Shown in pieces: positions 1-8,362 of a stretch of 64,000 nucleotides of DNA; the first letter of the stretch is position 1, and each line of letters begins with the position of its first letter. The notes beneath the pieces are model-generated. The model had not been told where the DNA came from, made no database searches, and saw only the letters and a program-made list of their open reading frames with translations. The position numbers were made by a program, and so were the translations under genes. This DNA comes from Candidatus Obscuribacterales bacterium (GTDB lineage: Bacteria; Cyanobacteriota; Vampirovibrionia; Obscuribacterales; Obscuribacteraceae): positions 1 through 64,000 of the forward strand of contig JAIETF010000006.1 in assembly GCA_019745415.1 (NCBI GenBank). The letters run 5' to 3'.

Positions 1-229
1 TGGCATTTGTTCCATTCAGTCAATTGACAAGCAAACCCGCAGGTCAACTTGAAAATTGCTCCCCTCAAGACTTCACAAAGAAAACTCAAGCTGAGTCAAA
101 AATAATATATCACACAAGTCGTATAAGAGGCTCATAAAAAGCCAATCTTGCCAAGAGAAATAAAGAAAACTCTGCTTTCGCAAGCTTTGGACAGTGAAGG
201 CTTGCTATCTGTTCTCTTTTTGTTCTCCT
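1..229. other. Left-edge non-coding stretch
   Basis: No convincing coding region, RNA gene or clear terminator is visible here. The stretch is AT-rich and lies downstream of the leftward MFS gene, so it probably holds its 3' region and the end of whatever lies to the left. Confidence 0.4.
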
Positions 230-1420
230 TTAGTTTTCTTGGCTCAACTTTGGCAGGCTAAAGCTGAGAAAGCAAGCCAGGAGCATAAAGGCGGCGCCTG
301 CATAATAGGGACTGGCGCTTCCTACTTTCTCGAAGAGGAAACAACCGACAATGGGTCCGAGTATGCGACCGAGGGTGGAAAGAGATTGCCCGAGTCCTAA
401 GACACCGCCTACATACTGATGTTCAGCCAGTTTTGAAATCATACTTTGATTGCAAGGGTTGTTGATGCTCGAACCAATAGAGAGCACACCCAGAGCCACA
501 TAAAGCATAGTTGGATTGCCTGAAAAGGCGACAATAGACAAACCAATTGCCGTTAGCAAAGTGCCTACTGAAATCAAACCCTTTTCGTTGTTCTTCTTAG
601 TTAAGCGGCGAATCAAGCCGCCCTGCACCACGATAATCCAGAAACCAATATAGAGAAACATCCACATGTTTTCACGCGGTCCCCACTGAAACTGCTTCAT
701 CGTCAAGAGAACCAAGGTTGATTCCATGTTGGCAAAGGCAAAAGTAGAAACAAAGAAAATCAAGAATGAAACTCTCAACTTTTCGCTATTCAAAGTTTTA
801 AAGATGAACTCAGGCGATAGACCAAAGCGGTCCTTGCCGAAATCGCCTCGATCTTTGGGCTCTGGTAAGAGAACGGCAGTCAAAATCAAGTCGACAAGAC
901 TAAAGCCGGCAGCCACTAGACCAACTGTGTGCAAGTCGTTTGAGAGATAGCAAACGCCAAGACCAAGAGCCGGTCCGAGCACAAAGCCTAAGCCGAAAGC
1001 CGCACCGACCAAACCCATGCCTTTTGCCCGGTTTTCTTCGGTGGTGACGTCGGAAATATAAGCCTGGGCAACTGCAATATTGGCATTACCAAAGCCGGCA
1101 ACAATACGGCTGACGAAGAGCCAAACTAATGAATGAGCAAAACCCCAGATTAAATAGCCAAAGAAAGAAGCTGCCAAGCTTAGAAGCAAGACCGGGCGCC
1201 GCCCAACTCTATCGGATAAACGTCCCCAAAAGGGAGTAAACAAGAACTGCATAATCGAGTAGCTGGCGATCAACCAACCAACCGTGCTTTCGCTGGCCTG
1301 CAGTTCACGGGCATAGGTAGGCAAAATAGGTATGACAAGCCCGAAACCCACGAGGTCGATAAAGACCGTCAGGAATATGAGGAACAGGGCCGATTTACTG
1401 CTTTTCTCTTTCACTTCCAC
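230..1420 (-). CDS. MFS drug-type efflux transporter (DHA1/TetA-like)
   Basis: A 396-residue inner-membrane protein with about 12 hydrophobic segments, the usual length for a 12-TM drug:H+ antiporter. The first helix carries DLVGFGLVIPILP, typical of TetA-like DHA1 members. The loop between helices 2 and 3 has the MFS motif A (GRLSDRVGRRP, about residues 66-76). It probably exports a small molecule using the proton gradient; the substrate cannot be read from sequence. The start is GTG with no strong ribosome binding site, and a second in-frame GTG lies two codons on. It is transcribed alone, divergent from the kinase at 1635. Family assignment is firm; calling it a tetracycline pump would go too far. 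Confidence 0.88.
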   Translation of the reverse strand: MEVKEKSSKSALFLIFLTVFIDLVGFGLVIPILPTYARELQASESTVGWLIASYSIMQFLFTPFWGRLSDRVGRRPVLLLSLAASFFGYLIWGFAHSLVWLFVSRIVAGFGNANIAVAQAYISDVTTEENRAKGMGLVGAAFGLGFVLGPALGLGVCYLSNDLHTVGLVAAGFSLVDLILTAVLLPEPKDRGDFGKDRFGLSPEFIFKTLNSEKLRVSFLIFFVSTFAFANMESTLVLLTMKQFQWGPRENMWMFLYIGFWIIVVQGGLIRRLTKKNNEKGLISVGTLLTAIGLSIVAFSGNPTMLYVALGVLSIGSSINNPCNQSMISKLAEHQYVGGVLGLGQSLSTLGRILGPIVGCFLFEKVGSASPYYAGAAFMLLACFLSFSLPKLSQEN

Positions 1421-1519
1421 TTAGCCTTAGTAATCAGATAGATGAACTAAATTATCCACCCTAGTGTCTATGACCGAGTGTTACAGTTTGTAGTGATATT
1501 AAGGTTGGACCGATATCCA

Positions 1520-1537
1520 GGTTTGGTATTCCAAACC
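1520..1537. promoter_or_regulatory. Inverted repeat in the MFS/kinase divergent spacer
   Basis: A perfect 7-bp inverted repeat (GGTTTGG-tatt-CCAAACC) lies about 100 bp upstream of the kinase start and about 100 bp upstream of the MFS start. AT-rich sequence (agtaatataaagg) follows it on the kinase side. It could be an operator shared by the two divergent genes or a transcript hairpin; no regulator is identified. Confidence 0.35.
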
Positions 1538-1634
1538 AAGGGTAATTAAAAGTAATATAAAGGCGTCGGGAATCTTTTGTTAACTGCGTTGGCGTGACTT
1601 ACTAGAAAGACTGGCTTAAAGCTAGGCAAAACAC

Positions 1635-3338
1635 ATGAAACTCTGTCTGATATGTAACTTTCAGACTGCCGGAGACCAGGATATCTGTCCCAGAGACGGC
1701 TCCTCCATGGTCACCGTCGGTGACGATCCCCTTCTCGGGATGGTGGTTGAAGGTCGGTACAAAATTCAATCTGTAATCGGCCAGGGTTCGGCCGGCACCG
1801 TCTATAGAGCGGTGCAAGAACTTATCGGACGTGAAGTAGCAGTCAAGGTTCTGCATGACTACCTAGTCTCAGACGATGAATTCATCAAAAGATTCAAGCA
1901 AGAAGCCAAGGCGTCGTCTAGACTGAACCATCCCAACATCATTACTATTTACGACTTCGGAGTAATCCCCCAAGGCGGCGGCAGACCCTATATCGCCATG
2001 GACTTACTGAACGGGATTCCTCTTTCCGACGTCATTTCCGAAATCAATCACCTTTCGGTAGAAGACTCCATACCTGTCTTCACCCAGGTCTGCGCCGCTC
2101 TGGGAGAAGCGCACCGCCAGGGAGTCGTGCACCGGGACATCAAGCCCGAAAATATAGTTTTGGTGGAACGGGGCGGGCAGAAGAACTTTCCAATCGTGGT
2201 CGACTTTGGTATCGCCCGATTAGTTCAGGAAGAATCTGACCAAGCCAAGATAACCCGCACAGGCACCGTTTGCGGCAGCCCTACATATATGAGTCCCGAA
2301 CAGTGCACCTCCAGCAAGGTGGATCATCGCAGCGATATCTATTCTTTCGGTATCGTCATGTACGAAACACTCACGGGCGAAGTACCTTTCCAGCACGAAG
2401 AACTGGTTCGAGTAATGGCCATGCAGTTGTCTGACGCACCCAAACCCATAGACGAGATGCGTCCCGACCTCCCATTCCCTCCCGATCTGGTGGCTCTGGT
2501 CAATAAGACTCTCTCTAAGAGTCCGGCTGATCGTTATCAGACCATGGACGAACTTATTGAAGCACTGGAAAAAATCTCACTCGAACCGGAGAAACCAACC
2601 CCGACTGTTCAGAGGGAAGCGATGAGAGATACCATCATTCCCGGTCCCCTGGCTCAGGACGACACCTTGCACCCTAGAAAAGAATCGAGGGACATGCTCG
2701 GCACAAGGCCCAATACCAGAGAGATGACCAATGGCGGGCTGGGTTATGAAGCAATGAGTAATACCGGTCCGCAGGAAGCAGTACCACCGCAGCCGGTGCG
2801 CACTCAAGCAAGCAATTATGCAGAACAGGTACAAGCTTACCGAGAAGCGCAACGACATGCTGAGAATTCCAGCCAACCGGGCGTAACTTTTTCGGCAGGA
2901 CGCACTGGTAATGCCGACGGCGGCATGGCCAGAAAGGCTTTGGTTGCACTACCCATAGTAGCAAGCTTGATCTTACTCGGTGCTGTCATCATGTTCGCCA
3001 CCAATGCCGGCAATGTACAAGGCTTGCTTTCAGGCAAGCCAGCCGACGGCGGCAAAGCCGCCACAAAAGAAGACGAAGAGGACGTCGAGCAACTTATCAA
3101 AGCCGGCAAGTTCTCCAAAGCCTTGACCATACTCAAGCAAGACAAACAAGACGGCACATTGAGTGATGAAGAAATCGGTCAATATGAGCTATGCTGCCTA
3201 TCTGTAGCAAAGCAGCACATGAAAGACAAAAAGTTCAATGATGCCATCAGCTTGCTAAAGGAAGTCTCCAGCAAATCTTCATACAGCAAGCAAGCCAAAG
3301 ACCTGCTCAAGAAAGCCAAACGCGGACAATCAAAGTAA
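1635..3338 (+). CDS. Membrane-anchored PknB-type Ser/Thr protein kinase with N-terminal zinc ribbon
   Basis: A 567-residue kinase. The N-terminus has a half zinc ribbon (C4, C7, C18, then CPRDG). The kinase domain spans about residues 41-310: glycine loop GQGSAGTV (49-56), ATP-binding K71, catalytic HRD with D168, DFG in VVDFGIA, and activation segment GSPTYMSPEQC. A Pro/Gln-rich linker follows, then one TM helix (about 436-457) and a short helical TPR-like tail rich in Lys and Asp. The expected topology is a cytosolic kinase with the tail outside, as in PknB-family receptors, although the tail looks more like a protein-interaction domain than PASTA repeats. The ATG start places the Cys ribbon at the very N-terminus. 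It is transcribed alone and converges on accA. Confidence 0.93.
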   Translation: MKLCLICNFQTAGDQDICPRDGSSMVTVGDDPLLGMVVEGRYKIQSVIGQGSAGTVYRAVQELIGREVAVKVLHDYLVSDDEFIKRFKQEAKASSRLNHPNIITIYDFGVIPQGGGRPYIAMDLLNGIPLSDVISEINHLSVEDSIPVFTQVCAALGEAHRQGVVHRDIKPENIVLVERGGQKNFPIVVDFGIARLVQEESDQAKITRTGTVCGSPTYMSPEQCTSSKVDHRSDIYSFGIVMYETLTGEVPFQHEELVRVMAMQLSDAPKPIDEMRPDLPFPPDLVALVNKTLSKSPADRYQTMDELIEALEKISLEPEKPTPTVQREAMRDTIIPGPLAQDDTLHPRKESRDMLGTRPNTREMTNGGLGYEAMSNTGPQEAVPPQPVRTQASNYAEQVQAYREAQRHAENSSQPGVTFSAGRTGNADGGMARKALVALPIVASLILLGAVIMFATNAGNVQGLLSGKPADGGKAATKEDEEDVEQLIKAGKFSKALTILKQDKQDGTLSDEEIGQYELCCLSVAKQHMKDKKFNDAISLLKEVSSKSSYSKQAKDLLKKAKRGQSK

Positions 3339-3347
3339 ACAGGACTT

Positions 3348-3387
3348 TAGTTTTTGGTCTCTAGTTTTTGGTCTCTAGTCTTTGGAC
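3348..3387. repeat. 14-bp tandem repeat in the kinase/accA convergent spacer
   Basis: Two exact 14-bp copies of tagtttttggtctc (3348-3361, 3362-3375) are followed by decayed copies (tagtctttggac and onward). The stretch is T-rich on the + strand and separates the convergent 3' ends of the kinase and accA. It has no open frame of its own. It may act in termination, but no stable hairpin is evident. Confidence 0.6.
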
Positions 3388-3414
3388 TTGGTTTTTGTCT
3401 TTGGACTTTGGAAT

Positions 3415-4389
3415 TTAGTTCTCAGCAAAAGCGCCGAAGGCTCGGAATTTGCTCTGTCTATCAATACGAATCTCATCTTTGCCCATCTGCAGAAGAGATT
3501 TCATCTGCCTGACTATGGCTTCGCCTAGATTTCTAGCAGCCAACTGATGGTCATGATGGGCGCCACCCAGAGGCTCATCAATTACTTCGTCGATAACGCC
3601 TAATTGCAAAATCTCGCGAGCAGTCATTTTCATAGCCTGACAAGCATCAGGCACCTTATCGTTTGAACGCCAGAGAATAGAGGCGCACCCTTCAGGCGAA
3701 ATCACCGAATAAACCGAATGTTCGAGCATCAAAATACGATTAGCTACACCGATAGCCAGAGCGCCGCCCGAACCGCCCTCACCAGTGACTACGGCAACCA
3801 CAGGCACCCTCAGACCAGCAAGCTCAAAGAGATTCTCAGCAATGGCTTGGGCTTGATTGTGTTCCTCGGCAGACAGACCCGGATAGGCACCGGGTGTATC
3901 AATCAATGTAAGTATAGGCAGACCGTATTTGTCGGCATGCTTGAAAAGTCGCAAAGCTTTTCTGTAGCCCTCAGGCTGGGGCATACCAAAGTTGCAGGCT
4001 TGCTTCTCTTTAATTGAGCGACCTTTCTGGGTGCCGACCGCCACCATCTTGATACCACCCAGGTTGAGCAACCCCCCCACCATAGCAGCATCATCTGCAC
4101 CTTTGCGATCACCATGCAATTCAATAAACTGCGGGTCCCAAAGTGAAAAATAATCACGACTATACGGTCTCTGACTGTGTCGCGCGATAGCCAAATGATC
4201 GATAGGACGCAAATTAACGTAAAGAGACTTCTTGAGCAAATTGTACTGCTCTTGCAGTCTATCGATATCGCCCTCAAGATCTGGATTATCACCGAGTTGG
4301 CGCTCCAGCGCTTCTATCTGCTGAGCCAGCACCGCCAGCGGTTGCTCAAATTCTAAGGGAACAATCTTTTTCTCGTTACTAGCCATCAC
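3415..4389 (-). CDS. accA: Acetyl-CoA carboxylase carboxyltransferase subunit alpha
   Basis: The 324-residue length is standard for AccA. With AccD it forms the carboxyltransferase that moves the carboxyl group from carboxybiotin to acetyl-CoA, making malonyl-CoA for fatty-acid synthesis. The N-terminal helical hairpin (about 14-55) precedes the crotonase-fold core with recognisable AccA stretches: ELHGDRKGADD, GRSIKEKQACNFG, LIDTPGAYPG, GEGGSGGALAIG and EGCASILW. It is downstream of accD on the same strand with a 39-bp gap made of tandem repeats, so the two are probably cotranscribed with matched output. The start has two adjacent ATGs. Nothing looks truncated. Confidence 0.97.
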   Translation of the reverse strand: MMASNEKKIVPLEFEQPLAVLAQQIEALERQLGDNPDLEGDIDRLQEQYNLLKKSLYVNLRPIDHLAIARHSQRPYSRDYFSLWDPQFIELHGDRKGADDAAMVGGLLNLGGIKMVAVGTQKGRSIKEKQACNFGMPQPEGYRKALRLFKHADKYGLPILTLIDTPGAYPGLSAEEHNQAQAIAENLFELAGLRVPVVAVVTGEGGSGGALAIGVANRILMLEHSVYSVISPEGCASILWRSNDKVPDACQAMKMTAREILQLGVIDEVIDEPLGGAHHDHQLAARNLGEAIVRQMKSLLQMGKDEIRIDRQSKFRAFGAFAEN

Positions 4390-4396
4390 TCATTAC

Positions 4397-4452
4397 TCAC
4401 TTTGCCAGTTGTTCACTCTGCCAGTTGCTCACTTTGCCAGTTGCTCACTTTT
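4397..4452. repeat. 16-bp tandem repeat spanning the accD stop codon
   Basis: Three 16-bp copies, tcactttgccagttgy, occupy 4397-4412, 4413-4428 and 4429-4444, with a partial fourth. Read on the minus strand, the last copy encodes the final residues of AccD and its TGA stop. The other two repeat the same stop region into the accD-accA spacer. Confidence 0.8.
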
Positions 4453-5382
4453 AACAGCGCCATTTCTATTGGTCTCGCCAGCCTCATCGGCTTCGGCTGT
4501 GTTTTTGCCGGCTTGGTTTATATCGTGAAATGACACCAACCTCGAAAGCACTTCTTTCAGACGAGCACGCTCAACAACCATGTCTACCTGACCATGCTTG
4601 AGCAGATACTCGGCAGTTTGGAAGTCGGCAGGTAGTTTTTGCCTGATGGTCTGCTCTATGACGCGCCTACCGGCGAAACCGATGCGAGCCCCCGGCTCGG
4701 CAATCACCAAGTCTCCAAGCATGGCAAAACTTGCGGTGACACCACCGAAGGTAGGTTCAGCCAGAATAGATATGTAGAGCCCACCGGCCTCGTGATAAGA
4801 CTTCAAAGCAGAGCTGGTCTTAGCCATCTGCATCAAGCTAAGAATACCTTCTTGCATCCTGGCGCCGCCGGAGCTGGAAACCACAATCAAAGGAATCTTA
4901 TTGCTCGTAGCTTCTTCAGCCAGCCTAGTCACTTTCTCGCCAACCACCGAACCCATTGAGCCGCCGAAGTGGCCGAAGTCCATGGCTCCAAGTGCCACGG
5001 GCTGACTATCAATGGCACATATGCCGGTAAGCACGGCTTCCTTGAGACCCGATTTACGACAGGCCTCTTTTTGCCTCTTGGCATAAGCCTCGGTGTCAAA
5101 GAAATTAAGAGGGTCGGCCGAGGTCATCTCCGAATCTAGTTCCACAAAGCTGCCGGGGTCGGCAATCTGCTCGATGCGGTCAAGAGCGCCTACTCTGAAA
5201 TGGTATTGACATTTAGGACAGACCTGCAGATTAGCCCTTAAGTCTTTCGTATAAAGAAGCTCCCGGCACTGAAAACACTGGGTCCAAAGAGCACAGTAAT
5301 CTTCAGTTGTCAAAGGTAGCTTGATGTTCTCTTGAAGCTCTTTGCGCTTCTGTCGGCTGGCAAACCATTCTTTGAGGTCCAT
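4429..5382 (-). CDS. accD: Acetyl-CoA carboxylase carboxyltransferase subunit beta
   Basis: A 317-residue AccD, the partner of AccA in the carboxyltransferase. The N-terminus has the family's four-Cys zinc finger with ligands C36, C39, C55 and C58. The crotonase-fold core follows, with GAMDFGHFGGSMGSVVGEK, SSSGGARMQEG and AEPTFGGVTASFAMLGD, which line the CoA/biotin site. The final 30 residues are a low-complexity, polar tail ending in the tandem repeat described separately. The ATG start is preceded by ggaag at a good distance. It is the first gene of the accD-accA pair, divergent from rsmE. Confidence 0.97.
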   Translation of the reverse strand: MDLKEWFASRQKRKELQENIKLPLTTEDYCALWTQCFQCRELLYTKDLRANLQVCPKCQYHFRVGALDRIEQIADPGSFVELDSEMTSADPLNFFDTEAYAKRQKEACRKSGLKEAVLTGICAIDSQPVALGAMDFGHFGGSMGSVVGEKVTRLAEEATSNKIPLIVVSSSGGARMQEGILSLMQMAKTSSALKSYHEAGGLYISILAEPTFGGVTASFAMLGDLVIAEPGARIGFAGRRVIEQTIRQKLPADFQTAEYLLKHGQVDMVVERARLKEVLSRLVSFHDINQAGKNTAEADEAGETNRNGAVKSEQLAK

Positions 5383-5495
5383 AATTAACTTCCTGCCTTA
5401 TTGGGGAGGTGGCTAAGCGACAAAAGCCGAACCTAGCCGCGCACTCTTTGGCTTTACGAAACAAGAGGTATGAAGCATGAAATTATACCTTAATA

Positions 5496-6455
5496 TTGAA
5501 ACCAAACATAAGTAAGGATTCACCGAAGACTTTGCGCCAATATCGTTTCTTTATCGAAGAAGGCAGCCTCAAGAATCTTGAGGCTGGCTCGAATTTGGCT
5601 CTGCGTGACGCCGAATTAGCACACCAGCTCAGCAATGTTCTTAGATTGCAAGTGGGAGACCAAGTAACGCTGCTGGACAACACAGGTCGATCTTGCCTTT
5701 GCATAATCGAGAGCTTACCGCAAAGAGCTTCACTGCAAAGAAAGCAGGCTGTTTCAAAAACGAGTCGGAAACACCAAGCCGATGGAACCAGAAAAAGTGA
5801 GCCAGAGACACTCGTATTTAGCATTGCTGCAGTTAGAGACGACTATGATGGACAAGATCAGAACGTAGCAAAAGCAGAGACTCGGAAGATAAAGATTATG
5901 GTATTACTGCCAGTGATCAAGCCAGCGAGATTCGAATGGGCCCTCGAGAAACTTACCGAAGTAGGCGTCGATATTGTGCAGCCAACCATTTGCAATCGTA
6001 GTGTTCTTCAAGATTTTCAGAAAACAGAAACCGATTCAAAATTCCTTCGATGGCATTCGATTATCAGAGAGGCCGCCGAGCAGTGCGAAAGAAGCAGACT
6101 TCCTGAGCTGCGTCCGATAAAACGGTTGGCACAAGCCATCAATGAAGAAAGCGACACCAATAGGCGCGATCAGCTTCTACTATTGCACCTGAGCGAAAGA
6201 AGTGATGCACCAGATATGGTTACAGCATTATCAGCGCTTTGCAACTATCAATCAAGTGCGCAATCAGCAAAGAGTACAACTTTAGTGGTCGCTTTAGGTC
6301 CAGAAGGCGGCTTAGATGCAAGCGAAGTCGCACTCTTACAAAAGAGCGGTTTTTCACCTGTAAGTCTTGGTCAAAATATCTTGAGAGCAGAAACGGCAGC
6401 GATCGTCGCAATAGCCACGGCTGCCCAAACGCTGCCTAAAATGAGCAAATACTAA
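5496..6455 (+). CDS. rsmE: 16S rRNA (uracil-1498-N3)-methyltransferase
   Basis: A 319-residue RsmE, which methylates U1498 of 16S rRNA in the assembled 30S subunit using SAM. The N-terminal PUA-like domain begins around QYRFFIEEG, with H43 in the stretch AHQLSNVLRLQVGDQ. The C-terminal SPOUT knot carries the signatures VALGPEGGLDASE and LGQNILRAETAAI, which form the SAM-binding trefoil. It is longer than the usual 240-250 residues because of an N-terminal extension and a polar insertion around residues 80-130. The annotated TTG at 5496 adds 12 residues before another TTG at 5532, just ahead of the conserved domain, so the start is uncertain. Confidence 0.93.
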   Translation: MKPNISKDSPKTLRQYRFFIEEGSLKNLEAGSNLALRDAELAHQLSNVLRLQVGDQVTLLDNTGRSCLCIIESLPQRASLQRKQAVSKTSRKHQADGTRKSEPETLVFSIAAVRDDYDGQDQNVAKAETRKIKIMVLLPVIKPARFEWALEKLTEVGVDIVQPTICNRSVLQDFQKTETDSKFLRWHSIIREAAEQCERSRLPELRPIKRLAQAINEESDTNRRDQLLLLHLSERSDAPDMVTALSALCNYQSSAQSAKSTTLVVALGPEGGLDASEVALLQKSGFSPVSLGQNILRAETAAIVAIATAAQTLPKMSKY

Positions 6456-6802
6456 GCTTCCATCCGGCACCATTTTCAATATCACGCCACCCGTGCCCGA
6501 CAAATATTTTCTATAGATACCAGGAACAAATTTCGACATAGCACTGTCATAGCTTTCTATATACAACCCACCCACTGACAAATGACACCAAAGGCAGTAC
6601 CGCTGAGAAAAATTTTCTGTAGAGACTTGACAAACAGATCCTGTGCGAGAGTTAATAGTAGGCGTTAAGATTTGGCATCGTATTTGATGCCTGCCTTCAA
6701 CGAACCGAAATCAAAACCAGTTCGGAAAGCAATTTTTCGACTGCCCAGCTAAGGTCTGTATAAAGATAAAGAGACCAGCGGGGCTCTGTTAAATATGTAC
6801 CA
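6456..6802 (+). promoter_or_regulatory. Spacer with candidate promoter for yggS-sepF
   Basis: This 347-bp stretch holds no credible gene. A -35-like TTGACA lies at 6627-6632, with gttaat (6651-6656) or the overlapping ttaata as a weak -10. A small hairpin (ggcatc-gtattt-gatgcc) lies near 6674-6691. Both are upstream of the yggS-sepF pair. The assignment rests on sequence resemblance only. Confidence 0.35.
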
Positions 6803-7501
6803 ATGAACTCTTCCCAATATCAAGGATATTCGAGCGACGTGGCTGCCAATCTGGCAAAAGTGAACGATGTTATCAATTTGAGCGGCGTTAGCCCGGTCAA
6901 ATTGATTGCCGTAACTAAACACGCCTCTGTTGACCAACTGGAAGAAGCACACAGACTCGGAGTGCGTGACTTTGGTGAAAGCAAAATTCAAGACGCCTTA
7001 AAAAAGAGAGCGCATCTTTCTCCCGAACTTATCGAAAATATTCGCTGGCACTTTATCGGACATTTACAAACCAATAAAGCAAAACAAGCTGTAGGAAACT
7101 TTGCCCTAATTCACTCAATCGACTCCTTGAGACTGGCCAAAGAAGTTTCTCGCATTGCCGAAGCTAAGAATTCAGTGCAAGCCATTCTCTTGCAAGTTAA
7201 GATGCAGGAAGACGAAAACAAGGGTGGCTTCTCCCCTGCAGAACTGATGGACTGCATGCCCGAACTACTTTCGCTAAAGGGACTGCTTATTCAAGGTTTG
7301 ATGACTATTTCTCCCCTTAGTGACGATGCGGCAATCTGGTGCAAAAGCTTCATCGGGCTCAAGCAACTCCGAGATGAACTTGCTTTGAAGTTCAATATCG
7401 AATTGCATGAACTATCTATGGGCATGAGTGACGACTGGCGTGATGCCATCAAATACGGTTCCACCATGATTCGATTAGGAAGAGCAATCTTCGGAAATTA
7501 G
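6803..7501 (+). CDS. yggS: YggS/PROSC-family pyridoxal-phosphate homeostasis protein
   Basis: A 232-residue PLP-binding protein of the YggS/PLPBP family, which buffers free PLP rather than acting as a racemase. The fold is a single TIM barrel. The PLP lysine is K39 in LIAVTKHAS. Other family stretches are FGESKIQDAL, WHFIGHLQTNKAK, and the phosphate-binding end SMGMSDDWRDAIKYGSTMIR with RLGRAIFG. The ATG start lacks a strong ribosome binding site. sepF follows 82 bp downstream. The same yggS-sepF pairing (ylmE-ylmF) is well known in Gram-positive bacteria and Cyanobacteria, which supports both assignments. Confidence 0.94.
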   Translation: MNSSQYQGYSSDVAANLAKVNDVINLSGVSPVKLIAVTKHASVDQLEEAHRLGVRDFGESKIQDALKKRAHLSPELIENIRWHFIGHLQTNKAKQAVGNFALIHSIDSLRLAKEVSRIAEAKNSVQAILLQVKMQEDENKGGFSPAELMDCMPELLSLKGLLIQGLMTISPLSDDAAIWCKSFIGLKQLRDELALKFNIELHELSMGMSDDWRDAIKYGSTMIRLGRAIFGN

Positions 7502-7583
7502 CCAAAAGTTTTATCAGACAAAATAAGAGTAGGGATTAGGTAGAGACATTTATATTTAGGACCGCAGGGTAAGGAGGAAGGCA

Positions 7584-8108
7584 GTGAGCATAGTACAAAA
7601 GTTCAAGAGCTTTTGGTTTGGACCGGCAGATAATTACGAGCGCGAAGATTTCGAAGATCTATTCGAGACTTCCGATGACGTTTATGCAACAAATGGTCAG
7701 CTCGCTCTCGACGCGGCTCCGGCAGAAACAGTAATGCCGACCAGACAGCCGCAAGTGAGCATGGGACCCAGCATCGGCAGCGGTGCTAAAGTTTTGGAGC
7801 ATCCAAACGCCCAACCCATGAGCGAAGTTCTGGTAATTGAGCCCAGACAGTTCGAAGAATCGGTTGACATTGTCGAGCACCTAAGAGGACGGAAGTCTGT
7901 ACTTCTCAACCTTCACATGCTGGATAATGAGCAATCTCAACGCATAGTAGACTTCCTTTCTGGCGCCTGCTGGGCGATAGACGGACACCAGCAGAGAATC
8001 GGCGACGGCGTCTTCCTATTTGCACCCGCCAGCGTAACAATCAGCTCTGAGTCTAACTCCTCAAAAGCTATAAAAGAAGCTTTCTGGAATAAGGCTCAGC
8101 CGATCTAA
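7584..8108 (+). CDS. sepF: Cell division protein SepF
   Basis: A 174-residue SepF. In bacteria that have it, SepF binds the FtsZ C-terminus and tethers Z-rings to the membrane. The N-terminus (MSIVQKFKSFWFG) is an amphipathic membrane-binding helix. An acidic, variable linker follows, then the C-terminal SepF domain (about 78-170) with VLVIEPRQFEES, GRKSVLLNLHMLD, RIVDFLSGACWAI and GVFLFAPASV. The GTG start has a strong site (aaggagg at 7571-7577). It is paired with yggS. The presence of SepF argues against a proteobacterial host. Two hairpins follow the gene. Confidence 0.95.
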   Translation: MSIVQKFKSFWFGPADNYEREDFEDLFETSDDVYATNGQLALDAAPAETVMPTRQPQVSMGPSIGSGAKVLEHPNAQPMSEVLVIEPRQFEESVDIVEHLRGRKSVLLNLHMLDNEQSQRIVDFLSGACWAIDGHQQRIGDGVFLFAPASVTISSESNSSKAIKEAFWNKAQPI

Positions 8109-8130
8109 CACCTAGCGTTGATAGTTAAAG

Positions 8131-8166
8131 AAGAGGGAGGGCTTTCTAGAAAGCCTTCCCTCTTTG
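8131..8166 (+). terminator. Terminator-like hairpin after sepF
   Basis: An inverted repeat with arms agagggagggcttt and aaagccttccctct around a short ctag loop begins about 22 bases after the sepF stop. It is followed by only a short T run (tttg). It is probably an intrinsic terminator. Confidence 0.7.
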
Positions 8167-8180
8167 TCTGAGGAGTAGAA

Positions 8181-8219
8181 GGGGGCAAAAAATTCTTGAG
8201 AATTTTTGCCCCCTTCTTT
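8181..8219 (+). terminator. Second stacked hairpin after sepF
   Basis: Arms gggggcaaaaaattct and agaatttttgccccc form a near-perfect stem followed by ttctttt. It sits 15 bp after the first hairpin, giving tandem terminators ahead of the orphan AbiEi-like gene. Confidence 0.7.
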
Positions 8220-8312
8220 TGAACTTGTGCGCATCGTTAAGCGTAGCTGCCAAGAGGGGATTGAACTTTTTCTTGAAAAATTACGTCTATGTATTTGTAT
8301 CCAGAAACTTAG

Positions 8313-8342
8313 GTGCAAGAAATTTTCGAAAATTTCTTGCAC
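8313..8342. promoter_or_regulatory. Perfect 30-bp palindrome upstream of the AbiEi-like gene
   Basis: Bases 8313-8327 (gtgcaagaaattttc) are the exact reverse complement of 8328-8342, with no spacer. It ends 20 bp before the ATG at 8363. Such a site could be the autorepressor operator of an AbiEi-type antitoxin, or an RNA hairpin covering translation initiation. Confidence 0.55.
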
Positions 8343-8362
8343 AATTGACGAGGTGCAACAAG

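Noticed and set aside
8219-8362. N-terminal extension of the AbiEi-like frame
   Set aside because: The stretch holds the perfect palindrome and lies right after a terminator hairpin, and the conserved domain begins well after the ATG at 8363.
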